Shown here: positions 32,157-41,790 of the stretch, piece by piece
How positions within the stretch are numbered: position 1 is the stretch's first letter
Layout of the letters: every line of letters begins with the position of its first letter
Source: an uncultured Treponema sp.
GTDB lineage: Bacteria; Spirochaetota; Spirochaetia; Treponematales; Treponemataceae
Direction of reading: 5' to 3'
DNA: 64,000 nucleotides
NCBI RefSeq assembly: GCF_934725225.1
Contig: NZ_CAKVAM010000005.1
Span: 124,001 to 188,000 of the forward strand
Notes under the pieces: generated by a model
What the model was told of the DNA's origin: nothing
Database searches by the model: none
What the model saw: only the letters and a program-made list of their open reading frames with translations
Translations under genes and position numbers: made by a program

Positions 32157-35100
32157 TTAAAGCAATTGCTCAAGTTTTTCCTTTATGAATTCACTTTTGC
32201 TTTTTAAATCGATTGCTTCGGTTTGCAAGATAATTTGGTTTGGCTTGGCTGAGTTTAGTTTTACGCGCCCTGAACTTGTTTTTATCAGTCCCAAAAGTTT
32301 GTCAATGTTGACTTTTGAAACTTTGCTGAATTCAACTTGGACAATTCCTTTTTTTTCTTTTAAAGAGCTTATCGATAGTCTGTTGCAGATTATGCGGATT
32401 TTTGCAAGGCTTAGGAGGCTGCTTACTTCGTCTGGAATCGGTCCGAATCTATCAAAAAGTTCTTCCCAGACTGAATTTAAGGAATCTTGAGTTTGAACGG
32501 ATGCGATTTTTTTGTAAAGTTCCATTTTTGTCTGTGTGTCTTTTATGTATGTGTCTGGAATGAATCCTGTGTATTCAAGTTCAAGCAGAACTTCTTCTGG
32601 TGCTGTCCAGTCGCTGTTTGAAAGTCTTTCGATTGCGGAATTTAGAAGCGTTAAGTACATTTCGAATCCGACTGCGTAAACTTCGCCGCTTTGGTCTTTT
32701 CCAAGAAGATTTCCTGCGCCTCGGATTTCCATGTCTTTCATTGCAATTTTAAATCCTGAGCCTAATTCTGTAAAATCGCTTATTACTTGAAGCCTTTTCA
32801 TTGCAACTTCGCTTAACGCTTTGTTCTGCGGATAAAAAAGATATGCATAAGCTTTTCTGTCGCTTCGCCCTACACGTCCGCGCAACTGATAAAGCTGGCT
32901 TACTCCGTACATATCCGCGCGGTCGATTATTATTGTGTTTACATTTGGAATATCGATTCCGTTTTCAATTATCGTAGTTGCCACAAGGATATGAAATCCG
33001 CCCATCTTGAATCTTCTAAAAATGTCGTCAAGCTCTTCGCTGGTCATTTTTCCGTGCGCAGTTTCAACCAGCATTTCGGGAACAAGATTTTCAAGTTTCA
33101 GCCTAGTTTCTTCAAGCGTTTCAACTCTATTGTGAAGGTAAAAAACTTGTCCTCCGCGTTGAACTTCGTTTCTTATTGCCCGGGCGACTTTTTCGTCGTT
33201 GTATTCTTCAATTGCAGTTTCGATTGGCTGTCTGTTTTGCGGCGGCGTTGTAAGAAGCGACATATCCCGGATTTTCAAAAGGCTCATGTGAAGCGTGCGC
33301 GGAATTGGCGTTGCGCTCATTGCAAGGCAGTCGATGTTTGTCTTTAAAGTCTTGAGTTTTTCCTTGTCTTTTACGCCGAATCTTTGCTCTTCATCAATTA
33401 TCATCAGTCCAAGATTTTTAAAAATGACATCTTTCTGAAGAATTCGGTGTGTGCCTATGAGAATGTCTATTTCCCCGCTTGCAAGTTTTGAAATTATCTT
33501 TTTTTGTTCCGCTGGAGAAACAAACCTTGAAAGCTGCGCGATTGTAACTGGAAAATTTTTAAAGCGTTCCTGGCAGTTTTCAAAATGCTGCTCTGCAAGA
33601 ATTGTTGTCGGCGCAAGAAATGCGACTTGTTTTCCGCCCATGACAGCTTTAAATGCCGCGCGCATTGCGATTTCAGTTTTTCCGTAGCCAACATCTCCGC
33701 ATACAAGCCGGTCCATTGGAACTGGCTTTTCCATGTCCGCTTTGATTTCCTGCGTTGCTGAAAACTGGTCGGGCGTGTCTTCGTAAGGAAATGCGGCTTC
33801 AAATGCTGCGTTCCATTCTGTATCCTTTGGAAACGAAAATCCGCGTGAAGCCTGACGTTTTGAGTACAAGTCTATCAGTTTTTCGGCGATTTCTTCAACT
33901 TTTTGCTGAACTTTTGCTTTTCTTGCGCTCCAGCTTTTTGAGCCGATTCTGTCGAGTCTTGGTTTTTCGTTTTCGATTCCTATATAACGCTGAACCATAT
34001 TCACTTGCTCGATAGGAACAAAGGCGATTTCCTCGTCGGCATATTCAAGTTTTATATAGTCGCGTTCTGTACCCATTGCTTTTACGCGCTCGATTCCCTT
34101 GAAAAGTCCGATTCCGTAATTTACATGGACAATGTAATCGCCCGGAGTCAAATCAACGAACGTATCTATTGGCTTTGAATTTACTTTTCTAATTGATTTT
34201 GACGTGTTTTTCTTTCGCCCGAAAATTTCATTTTCCTGAATGACAAGAAGTTTTTCATCGGAAATCATAAATCCGGCTGTAAGAGCCTGCGGAAGAACTT
34301 GAACTCCAGAATCGCAGAATTCCTTAATAATTTCTTTTATTCTTAAAGCCTGATTTCCATTGTCTGCAAAAATGAAAATGTTGTATTTTTCTTTCAAAAA
34401 GGACGACAGCTGTTCTTTTAGGTAATTTATGTTTCCGAAATAGCTTTGCCCTGCTTGTGATTTTATTTCTAGCGATGTGTTGAACGCAACGGAATTGTCT
34501 TGAATATTTTCTTCTGAATTGCTCAATGTGTCTAATGTTCTGAATGCGACAAGTTTTTTGCATTCGGTTGCAAGGTTGAAAAAATCAAGTTGCATGGTTG
34601 CAGGCGGAAACACAGGAAGATTTTGACGTGCAAGCCGATACGCCACAGTGTATTCATTTTCGAGCATTTTTTCTGCGTTTACAAGTCTGTCCCAGTCAAA
34701 AAAATAAACATCTGTATTGTTTGTTAAGTAGTCTAAAATTGAATACAGTTTGTCAAACAGGATTGGGTAAAAGAGTTCTTCGCCTTCTGTTTCCTTAAAT
34801 TCAAGAAGTTCTGCAAGAATTCTGTCTTTTTCTTGTTTTGCAGCATCTGTGAGAGCGAGATGTATGTTTTTTTTATCTAACAATCGGTTGTTAGTATTGA
34901 TGTCCGTTTCTAACCGTTTTTTATCAATATCTGACTGTTTGTTAGTTTGTAAATTGTCGGTTTTGCTATTATTTTTTTCTGCTGAACGTTCGTTTGCATT
35001 TTGTTTTTTTGCTTTGTCGTAAATAGCGAAATCATTTTTTATGCCAGCTTCGTCTTCTTTTTCCCATTCGCTTTCCAGTTTTTCAATAAACTCTTCTGTC

Positions 35101-35897
35101 CAGATAATTTCTTTTTGCGGATAAATTACAAGACGCTCTATGTTTTCCTTTGAAGTCTGAGTTTCTGGATCAAAAAGTTTTATTTGGCTTATGGTGTCAA
35201 AATCAAATATAATTCTGTGCGCATATTTTTCGCCGGTCATAAAGATTTCAAGAACTTCGCCACGCAAAACGAACTCGCCTTTCATTCCGATTTTTGGAAC
35301 TCTAAGGTAGCCCTGCTCTGCCAGTTTTTCCGCAAGTTTTTCAGGGTCAAATTCCTGTCCTTTCTTTAAAACTGTAACCAAAGTTTTGATGTATGAAACC
35401 GGCGGAACTGGAGTTAAAAAAGCCCTTTGCGTTATTATAAAAATTCTTGGTTTTTCAGAAAATGGATTTTTTACTGCGAGTTTTGCAAGGATTCCAGCTC
35501 TTTCTCCAAAAACAGCCGAGCCTTTTGCCGCAGGTCTGTATGGAATCGTTCCCCACCACGGAAACTTGAAAATTTCTACGGAATCTTCAAAAACTGTATT
35601 TAAATCTGTTTCGCATTCGTCTGCTTCTTTTTGAGTCGGAACAATTATGAAAATATCTTTTTGAAACTGAAAAAATTTATTTTCATACTGAGTTTCATGG
35701 ATGCAGTTCTGTCTGTACCTTTCTTCTGTTTGCCTGATAAAAAATGCTGGAAGGCTTCCCTTTAGCCCTGAAATTTGAAGCGGAAATTCTTCAGGCTTTG
35801 CGTCCGCGCATTTTATTGCCGCCGAGTGAAATTCATTGCAGGAATTAATAAGGCTAAACAGCGGATTTTGACTTTTTGTTGATAATGTATTTTTCAT
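32157..35897 (-). CDS. mfd: Transcription-repair coupling factor
   Basis: This roughly 1246-residue ATP-dependent translocase releases RNA polymerase stalled at lesions and recruits UvrA. In order it has the UvrB-like N-terminal module, the RNA-polymerase-interacting CarD-like domain (LTPGDYIVHVNYGIGLFKGI), the helicase core (Walker A RLVCGDVGYGKTEIAMRA, DEEQRFG, SATPIPRTLHMSL, QLRGRVGRSDRKAYAYLFY) and the C-terminal TRCF domain. It is about 100 residues longer than E. coli Mfd; part of the excess is a low-complexity Asn/Lys/Asp-rich insert at about residues 290-350 (34.85-35.03 kb). The ATG at 35897 is chosen because upstream codons cover the promoter region. Confidence 0.95.
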   Translation of the reverse strand: MKNTLSTKSQNPLFSLINSCNEFHSAAIKCADAKPEEFPLQISGLKGSLPAFFIRQTEERYRQNCIHETQYENKFFQFQKDIFIIVPTQKEADECETDLNTVFEDSVEIFKFPWWGTIPYRPAAKGSAVFGERAGILAKLAVKNPFSEKPRIFIITQRAFLTPVPPVSYIKTLVTVLKKGQEFDPEKLAEKLAEQGYLRVPKIGMKGEFVLRGEVLEIFMTGEKYAHRIIFDFDTISQIKLFDPETQTSKENIERLVIYPQKEIIWTEEFIEKLESEWEKEDEAGIKNDFAIYDKAKKQNANERSAEKNNSKTDNLQTNKQSDIDKKRLETDINTNNRLLDKKNIHLALTDAAKQEKDRILAELLEFKETEGEELFYPILFDKLYSILDYLTNNTDVYFFDWDRLVNAEKMLENEYTVAYRLARQNLPVFPPATMQLDFFNLATECKKLVAFRTLDTLSNSEENIQDNSVAFNTSLEIKSQAGQSYFGNINYLKEQLSSFLKEKYNIFIFADNGNQALRIKEIIKEFCDSGVQVLPQALTAGFMISDEKLLVIQENEIFGRKKNTSKSIRKVNSKPIDTFVDLTPGDYIVHVNYGIGLFKGIERVKAMGTERDYIKLEYADEEIAFVPIEQVNMVQRYIGIENEKPRLDRIGSKSWSARKAKVQQKVEEIAEKLIDLYSKRQASRGFSFPKDTEWNAAFEAAFPYEDTPDQFSATQEIKADMEKPVPMDRLVCGDVGYGKTEIAMRAAFKAVMGGKQVAFLAPTTILAEQHFENCQERFKNFPVTIAQLSRFVSPAEQKKIISKLASGEIDILIGTHRILQKDVIFKNLGLMIIDEEQRFGVKDKEKLKTLKTNIDCLAMSATPIPRTLHMSLLKIRDMSLLTTPPQNRQPIETAIEEYNDEKVARAIRNEVQRGGQVFYLHNRVETLEETRLKLENLVPEMLVETAHGKMTSEELDDIFRRFKMGGFHILVATTIIENGIDIPNVNTIIIDRADMYGVSQLYQLRGRVGRSDRKAYAYLFYPQNKALSEVAMKRLQVISDFTELGSGFKIAMKDMEIRGAGNLLGKDQSGEVYAVGFEMYLTLLNSAIERLSNSDWTAPEEVLLELEYTGFIPDTYIKDTQTKMELYKKIASVQTQDSLNSVWEELFDRFGPIPDEVSSLLSLAKIRIICNRLSISSLKEKKGIVQVEFSKVSKVNIDKLLGLIKTSSGRVKLNSAKPNQIILQTEAIDLKSKSEFIKEKLEQLL
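34860..34945. repeat. Palindrome-rich in-frame insert in mfd
   Basis: Within the low-complexity insert, CTAACAATCGGTTGTTAG (about 34878-34895) is a perfect hairpin, and TATTGAT and ATCAATA (about 34897-34931) form an inverted repeat around CGTTT-containing sequence. On the coding strand GATAAAAAAC appears twice. The insert keeps the reading frame. Confidence 0.4.
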
Positions 35898-36004
35898 AAT
35901 TGTCCGATATAGTATATAGAATAATCTGCTTATTTTAGCTTTATTTGAGGGAATTGCAAAGCCCTGCAAATCAAAAAAAAGAGGTTTTCCTCGGGAGTAT
36001 TTTT

Positions 36005-36982
36005 GTGAACATTAAACGCTTTTTGCTTACGGTTATATCAATTTCCTGTTTTTTTGCCTATGCGCAGGTTCCAGAAAAATCAGAGCAGAAACTTGACAAT
36101 GCGGAAGTTTCAATAAAGTTTTATGATAGAACTGTTTACTATCCGGGAGACGCAGAAAATAATCCTGTCTATGTTTATATAACGGTTTCAAATAAAGGCT
36201 CTTCTACTTTGAGATTTAAAATCGCTGATGACAAAATGTTTTCCGTGGATTTTATTGCTTTCAATGTAAAAAAGACGCAGCTTCCTTCAACTCAAGGACT
36301 GATAAGAAAACGAACTACAAATCAGACTGTGTATTTCCGTGAAATTTCCCTTGAACCGGGCGAAGAATATTCCTTCCGTGAGAATCTAAAAGACTATCTT
36401 GAAATAAAAGATCCTTCTATTTATTATGTTGAACTTAGATTCTATCCGGAGCTTTATAGAAACAAAAATATCAGCTTGGCTTCAAACCGCCTTAGCCTTG
36501 AAGTCCGCCCTAGCCCGTCCGCAGCTTCATCATCGGCGCTTCCTGTTGAAACAAACACTGCGGTTGTTCTTCAGCCTGAAGACATAAGCCCGGATCGTGT
36601 TGTTGAGCAGACAATTGTTGCGCGCCAAAAAAGCCTTTGGGATCAGTTCTTCCTTTATATGGATTTGGAGGAAATGCTCAAGCGTGATCCTTCCCGCGGA
36701 AGAAAATACAATCTTGTGAGCGCAGATGAGCGTGCCGATATGCTTCGTTCATTTAAAGCTGATTTGATGCTCCAGCGGATTGACTATGACATTGTTGCGA
36801 TTCCGTCTAAATTCAAAATTGAAACAACTTCATATTCGCAGACTGAAGGCACTGTAAAAGTAATTGAGTGGTTTAAAAATGACAATTTCATGGAACGCAA
36901 ACGCTACACTTATTATGTCCGCCAGCGCGATGGAATTTGGCAAATTTACGACTATACAGTAGACAATTTGGGAACTGAATAA
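36005..36982 (+). CDS. Secreted protein of unknown function
   Basis: This 325-residue protein starts with GTG at 36005 behind GGGAG. The frame is open 20 codons further upstream, but those give no signal peptide. With the GTG start the N-terminus MNIKRFLLTVISISCFFAYA is a signal peptide. Residues 30-170 form a beta-rich domain (YPGDAENNPVYVYITVSNKG) resembling an immunoglobulin-like domain, followed by a Ser/Pro linker and a C-terminal region (VRQRDGIWQIYDYTVDN) that might be NTF2-like. I recognise no named family. It is divergent from mfd and followed without a gap by the zinc-ribbon protein gene. Confidence 0.75.
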   Translation: MNIKRFLLTVISISCFFAYAQVPEKSEQKLDNAEVSIKFYDRTVYYPGDAENNPVYVYITVSNKGSSTLRFKIADDKMFSVDFIAFNVKKTQLPSTQGLIRKRTTNQTVYFREISLEPGEEYSFRENLKDYLEIKDPSIYYVELRFYPELYRNKNISLASNRLSLEVRPSPSAASSSALPVETNTAVVLQPEDISPDRVVEQTIVARQKSLWDQFFLYMDLEEMLKRDPSRGRKYNLVSADERADMLRSFKADLMLQRIDYDIVAIPSKFKIETTSYSQTEGTVKVIEWFKNDNFMERKRYTYYVRQRDGIWQIYDYTVDNLGTE

Positions 36983-37371
36983 TGGCTGAAGTAAAACGAG
37001 CCAAATATTTCTGTGAAGGCTGCGGTTCAGAAGTCGCTCCGAATGCAAAATTCTGTCCAAAGTGCGGACGTTTTTTTGCGGCGGTAAGATGCCCGAATTG
37101 CGGCCACATAGGAGCTGTAAGAAATTTCTTAAAAGGCTGCCCTTCCTGCCATTATGCTGTAACTCAGGAAGAACTCTATGGAACTTCTTCAAGCGGAAAA
37201 GATTCAGAAAAAAAACAGCTTTCACGAAATTCACGGAAAAAAATAAAAAAAGCATTTAAGCTCCACAAAAAATCAATTTTCTCTGATGATGTTCCTGCCT
37301 GGCTTTTTGTTGCAAGCATTATCGCGCTGATTGTGATTTTTGCGGCTTTATTTATGAGATGCAAAAGCTGA
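36982..37371 (+). CDS. Zinc-ribbon protein with C-terminal membrane anchor
   Basis: This 129-residue protein has two zinc ribbons: CEGCGSEVAPNAKFCPKCG (residues 13-31) and CPNCGHIGAVRNFLKGCPSC (38-57). A basic linker and a single C-terminal membrane helix (AWLFVASIIALIVIFAALFM) follow. The start overlaps the last base of the preceding stop (TAATG), so the two genes are coupled. No function can be read; such proteins are often small membrane-tethered adaptors. Confidence 0.8.
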   Translation: MAEVKRAKYFCEGCGSEVAPNAKFCPKCGRFFAAVRCPNCGHIGAVRNFLKGCPSCHYAVTQEELYGTSSSGKDSEKKQLSRNSRKKIKKAFKLHKKSIFSDDVPAWLFVASIIALIVIFAALFMRCKS

Positions 37372-37408
37372 AATTTTGTTTTCTTTTGCCGAATTCAGCT
37401 AAATATAT

Positions 37409-37437
37409 TTGACAAAAAACTGATATTTAAATATACT
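37409..37437 (+). promoter_or_regulatory. Promoter of tRNA-Leu
   Basis: TTGACA (37409-37414), 17 bases and TATACT (37432-37437) lie 11 bases before the tRNA. Confidence 0.85.
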
Positions 37438-37448
37438 ATTCAAACCTT

Positions 37449-37532
37449 GCCCAGGTGGTGGAATTGGTAGACACGCTAGTTTCAGGTACTAGAGTCCGTA
37501 AGGATGTACGAGTTCAAGTCTCGTTCTGGGCA
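37449..37532 (+). tRNA. tRNA-Leu (CAG)
   Basis: The 84-base class II tRNA starts GCCCAGGTGGTGGAATTGG. The anticodon arm CTAGTTTCAGGTACTAG has anticodon CAG, a long variable arm (GTCCGTAAGGATGTAC) follows, and the T arm has GAGTTCAAGTCTC. The acceptor pairs with CTGGGC. CCA is not encoded. The convergent HAD gene stops six bases after its end. Confidence 0.95.
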
Positions 37533-37537
37533 TTTTT

Positions 37538-38257
37538 TCAGCCTTTTATTGCAGTTTCTATTATTCTAGTCATTTCATAAAAATCTTTTACTTCTGCATA
37601 CAGCGGATTTTTCTGTTCAATTTTTAATTCGCCCTGCCGTTTTCTGTTAAGGTACAATGTGTTTATTCCAAGTTTTTTTGCTGGAACTATGTCATGCTCC
37701 AGGCTGTCCCCGATGTACCAAGTTTCGTTTTCTGATGAATTTGCAAGTTCCATTGCTTTTTGAAAAATTTTCAAGTCCGGCTTGCTGATTCCGACTTCTG
37801 AGGAAATTACAATCGGGTTGAAAAAATCTGTTACGCCGGCTTTTTTTAGCTTTGACCGCTGATTTTCAGAATCGCCGTTTGTTATAATTCCCATTTGAAT
37901 ATTCAAGTCTGAAAGTTTTTTTAATGCTGGCAGCGCGTCGGAAAAAAGATTGCATTCCTTTTCGTAAGTTGACCAATAAAGTCTGAACCTTGAATCAAGC
38001 TCCTCTTTTGATTTTATTGGGTTTCCGTTAAGCTCGAATACTTTTGCGATTCTTCCTTTCCGCTGCTCGTCAAAAGTCAACTCTCCTGCTGAATATTTGT
38101 CAAAGAAATGCTGCGCCCATTTTTTCCATTGAACGCAAAATTCGTCAAAACCCATGTGGATTTCATTTTTGTATTTTTCAAAAACTGCTTTTATTCCAAG
38201 ATTTTCCGCAGATTCAAAATCCATTAACGTTCTGTCCAAATCGAAAAAAACTACCAT
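37538..38257 (-). CDS. HAD-superfamily nucleotidase, YjjG-like
   Basis: This 239-residue HAD hydrolase has motif I VFFDLDRTLMDF (Asp6, Asp8), a helical C1 cap (residues 18-85), motif II GIITNGDSENQRSKL, the motif III lysine in SEVGISKPDLKIF, and motif IV YIGDSLEHDIVPAKKLG. The sequence order and cap resemble YjjG, a noncanonical pyrimidine nucleotide 5'-nucleotidase; other phosphatase roles are possible. It is divergent from alr. No strong Shine-Dalgarno is seen; TGCTAAGTT six bases before the ATG might be a weak extended -10. Confidence 0.8.
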   Translation of the reverse strand: MVVFFDLDRTLMDFESAENLGIKAVFEKYKNEIHMGFDEFCVQWKKWAQHFFDKYSAGELTFDEQRKGRIAKVFELNGNPIKSKEELDSRFRLYWSTYEKECNLFSDALPALKKLSDLNIQMGIITNGDSENQRSKLKKAGVTDFFNPIVISSEVGISKPDLKIFQKAMELANSSENETWYIGDSLEHDIVPAKKLGINTLYLNRKRQGELKIEQKNPLYAEVKDFYEMTRIIETAIKG

Positions 38258-38330
38258 GAAATTAACTTAGCATTTTTTTTGCTTATATTCTATAGAAAGA
38301 AATGTTTTTGACTGGGCATTCCTCTTTCTC

Positions 38331-38358
38331 TTGACAAAATTTGTGATTTGACTAGACT
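38331..38358 (+). promoter_or_regulatory. Promoter of alr placed for a (near-)leaderless mRNA
   Basis: A perfect TTGACA (38331-38336), a 16-base spacer and TAGACT (38353-38358) are followed after eight bases by the ATG at 38367. The start point is expected within one or two bases of the start codon. Confidence 0.65.
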
Positions 38359-38366
38359 TTTTGATT

Positions 38367-39518
38367 ATGCGTGCTACAAGAGCTTTGATTCATTTGGATA
38401 ATTTAAAAAACAATATTATAGAAATAAAAAAATGCTTAAAGCCTGAAACAAAAATGTGCGTTGCTGTAAAAGCTGATGCCTACGGACATGGAGCTATTCC
38501 TTGCGCGAAGGCTGCTCTTGAAGCTGGCGCGGATTATCTTTCTGTTGCGACTTGTGAAGAAGGCGTTGAGCTTAGAAATGCTGGAATTTCCTCGCCTATT
38601 CTTATGTTAAGTCTTTGTTCTCCAAATGAAGTTGAAGAAGTTGTTTCCGCCGGAATTACGCCTTTTGTTTTTGATGAAGAATATATAGAGCTTTTTTCTG
38701 CTGCCTGCAATAAACTTGGAATAGAAAATTTTGCGGTTCATCTTGCAGTTGATACAGGAATGGGCAGAATTGGATGTCTTCCTTCCGAAGCTGGAAAAAT
38801 TGCGCTCAAAATTAAAAGCTGCAAAAATCTTGTTTTGGGCGGAACTGCGACTCATTTTGCGCTTAGCGACTGTGTTTCAGAAAAAGGAAAATCGTATACA
38901 AAGTTTCAGTTTGAAAATTTTCTTGAGGCAATCAGCAATATAAAAAAGGCTGGAATTAATCCCGGGCTTTGCCACTGCGCAAATTCTGCCGCTACGCTTG
39001 ATTCTCCGGAAATGCATCTTGACATGGTTCGGCCAGGAATTATTGTTTATGGCTATTACGCTGACGAAGTTTCAAAAGAATATTTGGCTTCAAAAGGAAA
39101 AAATGTAGAACTAAAGCCTGTTATGACTTTGGAAAGCTGTGTTTCTTCAATCCGGCAGTTTGAAAAAGGAAAATTTGCAGGCTATGGATGCAGATGGGAA
39201 GCCAAATCTGATACCAATGTTGGCGTTGTACCAGTTGGCTATGCAGATGGATGGTTCAGGAGATTTTCTGAATGCGGTGTGAAAATTGCAGTAGATGGAA
39301 AAAACTATCCTATTTGCGGACGCATTTGCATGGATCAGTGTATGATAGATTTGGGTGCAGATTGTGCTGTAAAAAGATGGGACAAAGCCGTTTTGTTTGG
39401 GGACAGTTCAGATGGAGCTTTGCAAACTGCCGATGATATTGCGCATCTTACAGGTACAATTTCTTATGAAATAACCTGCGGAATCTCAAAGCGTGTTCCG
39501 CGTGTCTTTGTTCAGTGA
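38367..39518 (+). CDS. alr: Alanine racemase
   Basis: This 383-residue PLP enzyme converts L- to D-alanine for peptidoglycan. The PLP lysine is Lys35 in CVAVKADAYGHG. DTGMGRIGCLPSE, HCANSAATLDSPE, DMVRPGIIVYG, the tyrosine region FAGYGCRWEAKSD and GRICMDQCMIDLG are family hallmarks. The ATG at 38367 is preceded by a promoter rather than by a Shine-Dalgarno. Its 3' end overlaps the convergent folC end by seven bases. Confidence 0.95.
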   Translation: MRATRALIHLDNLKNNIIEIKKCLKPETKMCVAVKADAYGHGAIPCAKAALEAGADYLSVATCEEGVELRNAGISSPILMLSLCSPNEVEEVVSAGITPFVFDEEYIELFSAACNKLGIENFAVHLAVDTGMGRIGCLPSEAGKIALKIKSCKNLVLGGTATHFALSDCVSEKGKSYTKFQFENFLEAISNIKKAGINPGLCHCANSAATLDSPEMHLDMVRPGIIVYGYYADEVSKEYLASKGKNVELKPVMTLESCVSSIRQFEKGKFAGYGCRWEAKSDTNVGVVPVGYADGWFRRFSECGVKIAVDGKNYPICGRICMDQCMIDLGADCAVKRWDKAVLFGDSSDGALQTADDIAHLTGTISYEITCGISKRVPRVFVQ

Positions 39519-40945
39519 GAAAACTGAATAATTGTTTTCTGCGCTAAAAGATATTTTTTTACTTCCGCAACTAGATAAAACGAGCCTGTAACCAAAACTG
39601 TCGCCTTTTCTTCTGCAGCCTTGGAAAGTATATATGGAATGGCTTTTAAATAATCGGGAATCGCAGTATATTCTATGCCGGATTTTTCAAAAGCTGCCTT
39701 TAGCCGCGGAAAGTCTGATTCTTTTGTTCCTCCTGGCACTGTTAAAATTACATGGCTGAATTTTCCTTTGAACAACTCCGCAATTTCTTCTGCATTTTTG
39801 TCTGCCGCGCAAGCAAAAAGAAGATAAGAATCAGTTTTTTCATTTGAAAAAAGGTTGCAGAATGTATTCATTGTAAAGCCAATACTTTTTACTGTATGTG
39901 CGCCGTCTAATATTAAGTTTGAAATGTCCTTGAACTGCGAATTTGTCAAATCAACTGACTCAAATCTTCCGGGAAGAATAGTTTTTTCAAGCCCTTTTTC
40001 AATTATACTTTCATTAAGATTTGGAAATACTGTTTTTACAGCCAAGGATGCAACTGCCGCATTTCTTGCCTGAAATTCGCCTAGCAGTGAAAGTGAAACA
40101 TTTAAAGGTCGTGAAAATTTTTCAGAGTCTAAAGAAAAGCACATTTTTACTGAATTTTGTCTAAAAAAATGTACACTTTGAGAATTTGTTGAAGTTTGCT
40201 GTGTATTTTTGTATACAATTTCAGATATTTTGCAGTATTCGTCAGTAAAAAATATTGGAGAATTTTTTTCTTTTGCAATTTTTCTAAAAACATCTTTGAC
40301 TGATTCTTTTTGTCCAGAAACAATTACAGGAATTCCTTGCTTTATAATCCCCCCTTTTTCTGCGGCAATGAGTTCCTCTGTGTTTCCAAGATATTCGGTG
40401 TGTTCAAGCTCAATCTGGCTTATGCAGCTGCAAACTGGATTTATAACATTTGTTGCGTCAAGCCTTCCTCCGATTCCGACTTCATAAACTGCATATTTTG
40501 TTCCGGCATTTTTAAAGCACAGCATTCCAAGCAATGTTGCAAGCTCAAACCAAGTAACAGGTCGTTTTCCGGGAAGTTCTTCAGTCTTAATAGAATTTAT
40601 GCTGTCTATAAGTTGCTTTACTGATTTTTCGTAAACTTCTTCAGGAAAGAGACCAGAAACTGTACCTATCCTCTCGTTGAAATTCAAAATATGCGGCGAC
40701 GAATACAAGCCTGTGTAATATCCGGCTTCCTCCAAAATGCAGGCAATCATTTTTGAAATTGAGCCTTTGCCTTTGCTTCCTGCGACATGAAAACTCGGGC
40801 AGCAGTCTTGCGGATTGGAAAGCCGTTTGCAAAGAAATTCCATCGTGTCGAGCCAAAAAATATTTTTCTTGGGAGTTTTCTCAAAATTCAAATATTCTTC
40901 TGCAAAACTTTCAAAGACACCGATAGCGGATTTTTTTTCATTCAT
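39512..40945 (-). CDS. folC: Folylpolyglutamate synthase / dihydrofolate synthase
   Basis: This 477-residue Mur-ligase-family enzyme adds glutamate to folates. The ATP-binding loop is FHVAGSKGKGSISKMIA, followed by GLYSSPHILNFNERI, YEVGIGGRLDATN, and in the C-terminal domain LPGRFESVDL and LILDGAHTVKSIGF. It is somewhat longer than E. coli FolC (422 residues) through loops around residues 235-260. Its start overlaps the DUF4340 gene stop (ATGA), so it is the last gene of an overlapping run that begins with RNase Z. Confidence 0.9.
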   Translation of the reverse strand: MNEKKSAIGVFESFAEEYLNFEKTPKKNIFWLDTMEFLCKRLSNPQDCCPSFHVAGSKGKGSISKMIACILEEAGYYTGLYSSPHILNFNERIGTVSGLFPEEVYEKSVKQLIDSINSIKTEELPGKRPVTWFELATLLGMLCFKNAGTKYAVYEVGIGGRLDATNVINPVCSCISQIELEHTEYLGNTEELIAAEKGGIIKQGIPVIVSGQKESVKDVFRKIAKEKNSPIFFTDEYCKISEIVYKNTQQTSTNSQSVHFFRQNSVKMCFSLDSEKFSRPLNVSLSLLGEFQARNAAVASLAVKTVFPNLNESIIEKGLEKTILPGRFESVDLTNSQFKDISNLILDGAHTVKSIGFTMNTFCNLFSNEKTDSYLLFACAADKNAEEIAELFKGKFSHVILTVPGGTKESDFPRLKAAFEKSGIEYTAIPDYLKAIPYILSKAAEEKATVLVTGSFYLVAEVKKYLLAQKTIIQFSH

Positions 40946-41790
40946 TTGTTTGCCTCTAGGAATTTTTCATAAGTCCATTGGCTTATTGAATATCTGTAGT
41001 TTATCGATTTTATTGCGTCTGTGTTTTTTTCCAGCGAAGAAAAAGAAGGTATGACGATGTACGAGTCATCTTTTTTGTAAATTGAATAAACTGCTTTGTT
41101 TGTGTTGCTGAATATTTTTGAAACAACTTTTTCCGGCTTGATATTTTCTGACGGAGAAAGATACACAAGCTGTCCTCTTCTTAGTTTTGCGGAAGTTTCA
41201 TTTTCATCAGTTACGCATAAAGGCTCTATGTACGGATCTGCCCAAAATGAAGTGTCCTTAAAAAGAAAATTTGAAACAGAAGTTTTTGTTTCCCAAACTG
41301 TCTGGTCTTTTGATGTTCTGAATGAAATTCTTTCAGAAATGGAATCTTCTATTCCAAAGAAAAATTCCGAAACTTTTTCATTTCCGTTTTTAAAAAAAGT
41401 TATTCGGCATGAATTTTTTTCATCTACGCCAAGGCTTGCCCAGGACGAAACTTTTTCAGCTTTTTTATACAAAGTGTTTTCTTTTTCGGCTTCTGATAAA
41501 AAATTTTTTATTGTCTGAATGTCGCACGGCCAGTTTAGCGTCATGTTTGAATCATCATCCGTTCCAAGCCATATATCGTCTTTTTGGAATATTATAATTT
41601 TTTTTCGTTCTTTTGCATTGTAAATTTCAATGGAAGAAATTTCTTTTGCATTGTCAATGAATTTCAGTTTTGAAGTTTCTGGAATATTTTTCCTTGACAG
41701 CGGAAGAAAAAGCAGCAGTAAAATCAGAACAAGAATTATGTCGAATCCGTAAAATATAAGAAGAGCTTTTTTTGATGAAATGCGCTTCAT
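40942..41790 (-). CDS. DUF4340 domain protein, partner of the GldG-type transporter
   Basis: This 282-residue protein has an N-terminal membrane segment (KALLIFYGFDIILVLILLLLF) and an exported domain with the DUF4340-type pattern: repeated beta-strands such as ISSIEIYNAKERKKIIIFQK, then VDEKNSCRITFFKNG and FFFGIEDSISERISFR. The start at 41790 follows AAGGAGGTT, an ideal site, so the 24 extra upstream codons are not used. It overlaps the GldG-type gene by four bases. DUF4340 genes are commonly adjacent to GldG/ABC genes; their exact role is unknown. Confidence 0.82.
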   Translation of the reverse strand: MKRISSKKALLIFYGFDIILVLILLLLFLPLSRKNIPETSKLKFIDNAKEISSIEIYNAKERKKIIIFQKDDIWLGTDDDSNMTLNWPCDIQTIKNFLSEAEKENTLYKKAEKVSSWASLGVDEKNSCRITFFKNGNEKVSEFFFGIEDSISERISFRTSKDQTVWETKTSVSNFLFKDTSFWADPYIEPLCVTDENETSAKLRRGQLVYLSPSENIKPEKVVSKIFSNTNKAVYSIYKKDDSYIVIPSFSSLEKNTDAIKSINYRYSISQWTYEKFLEANK

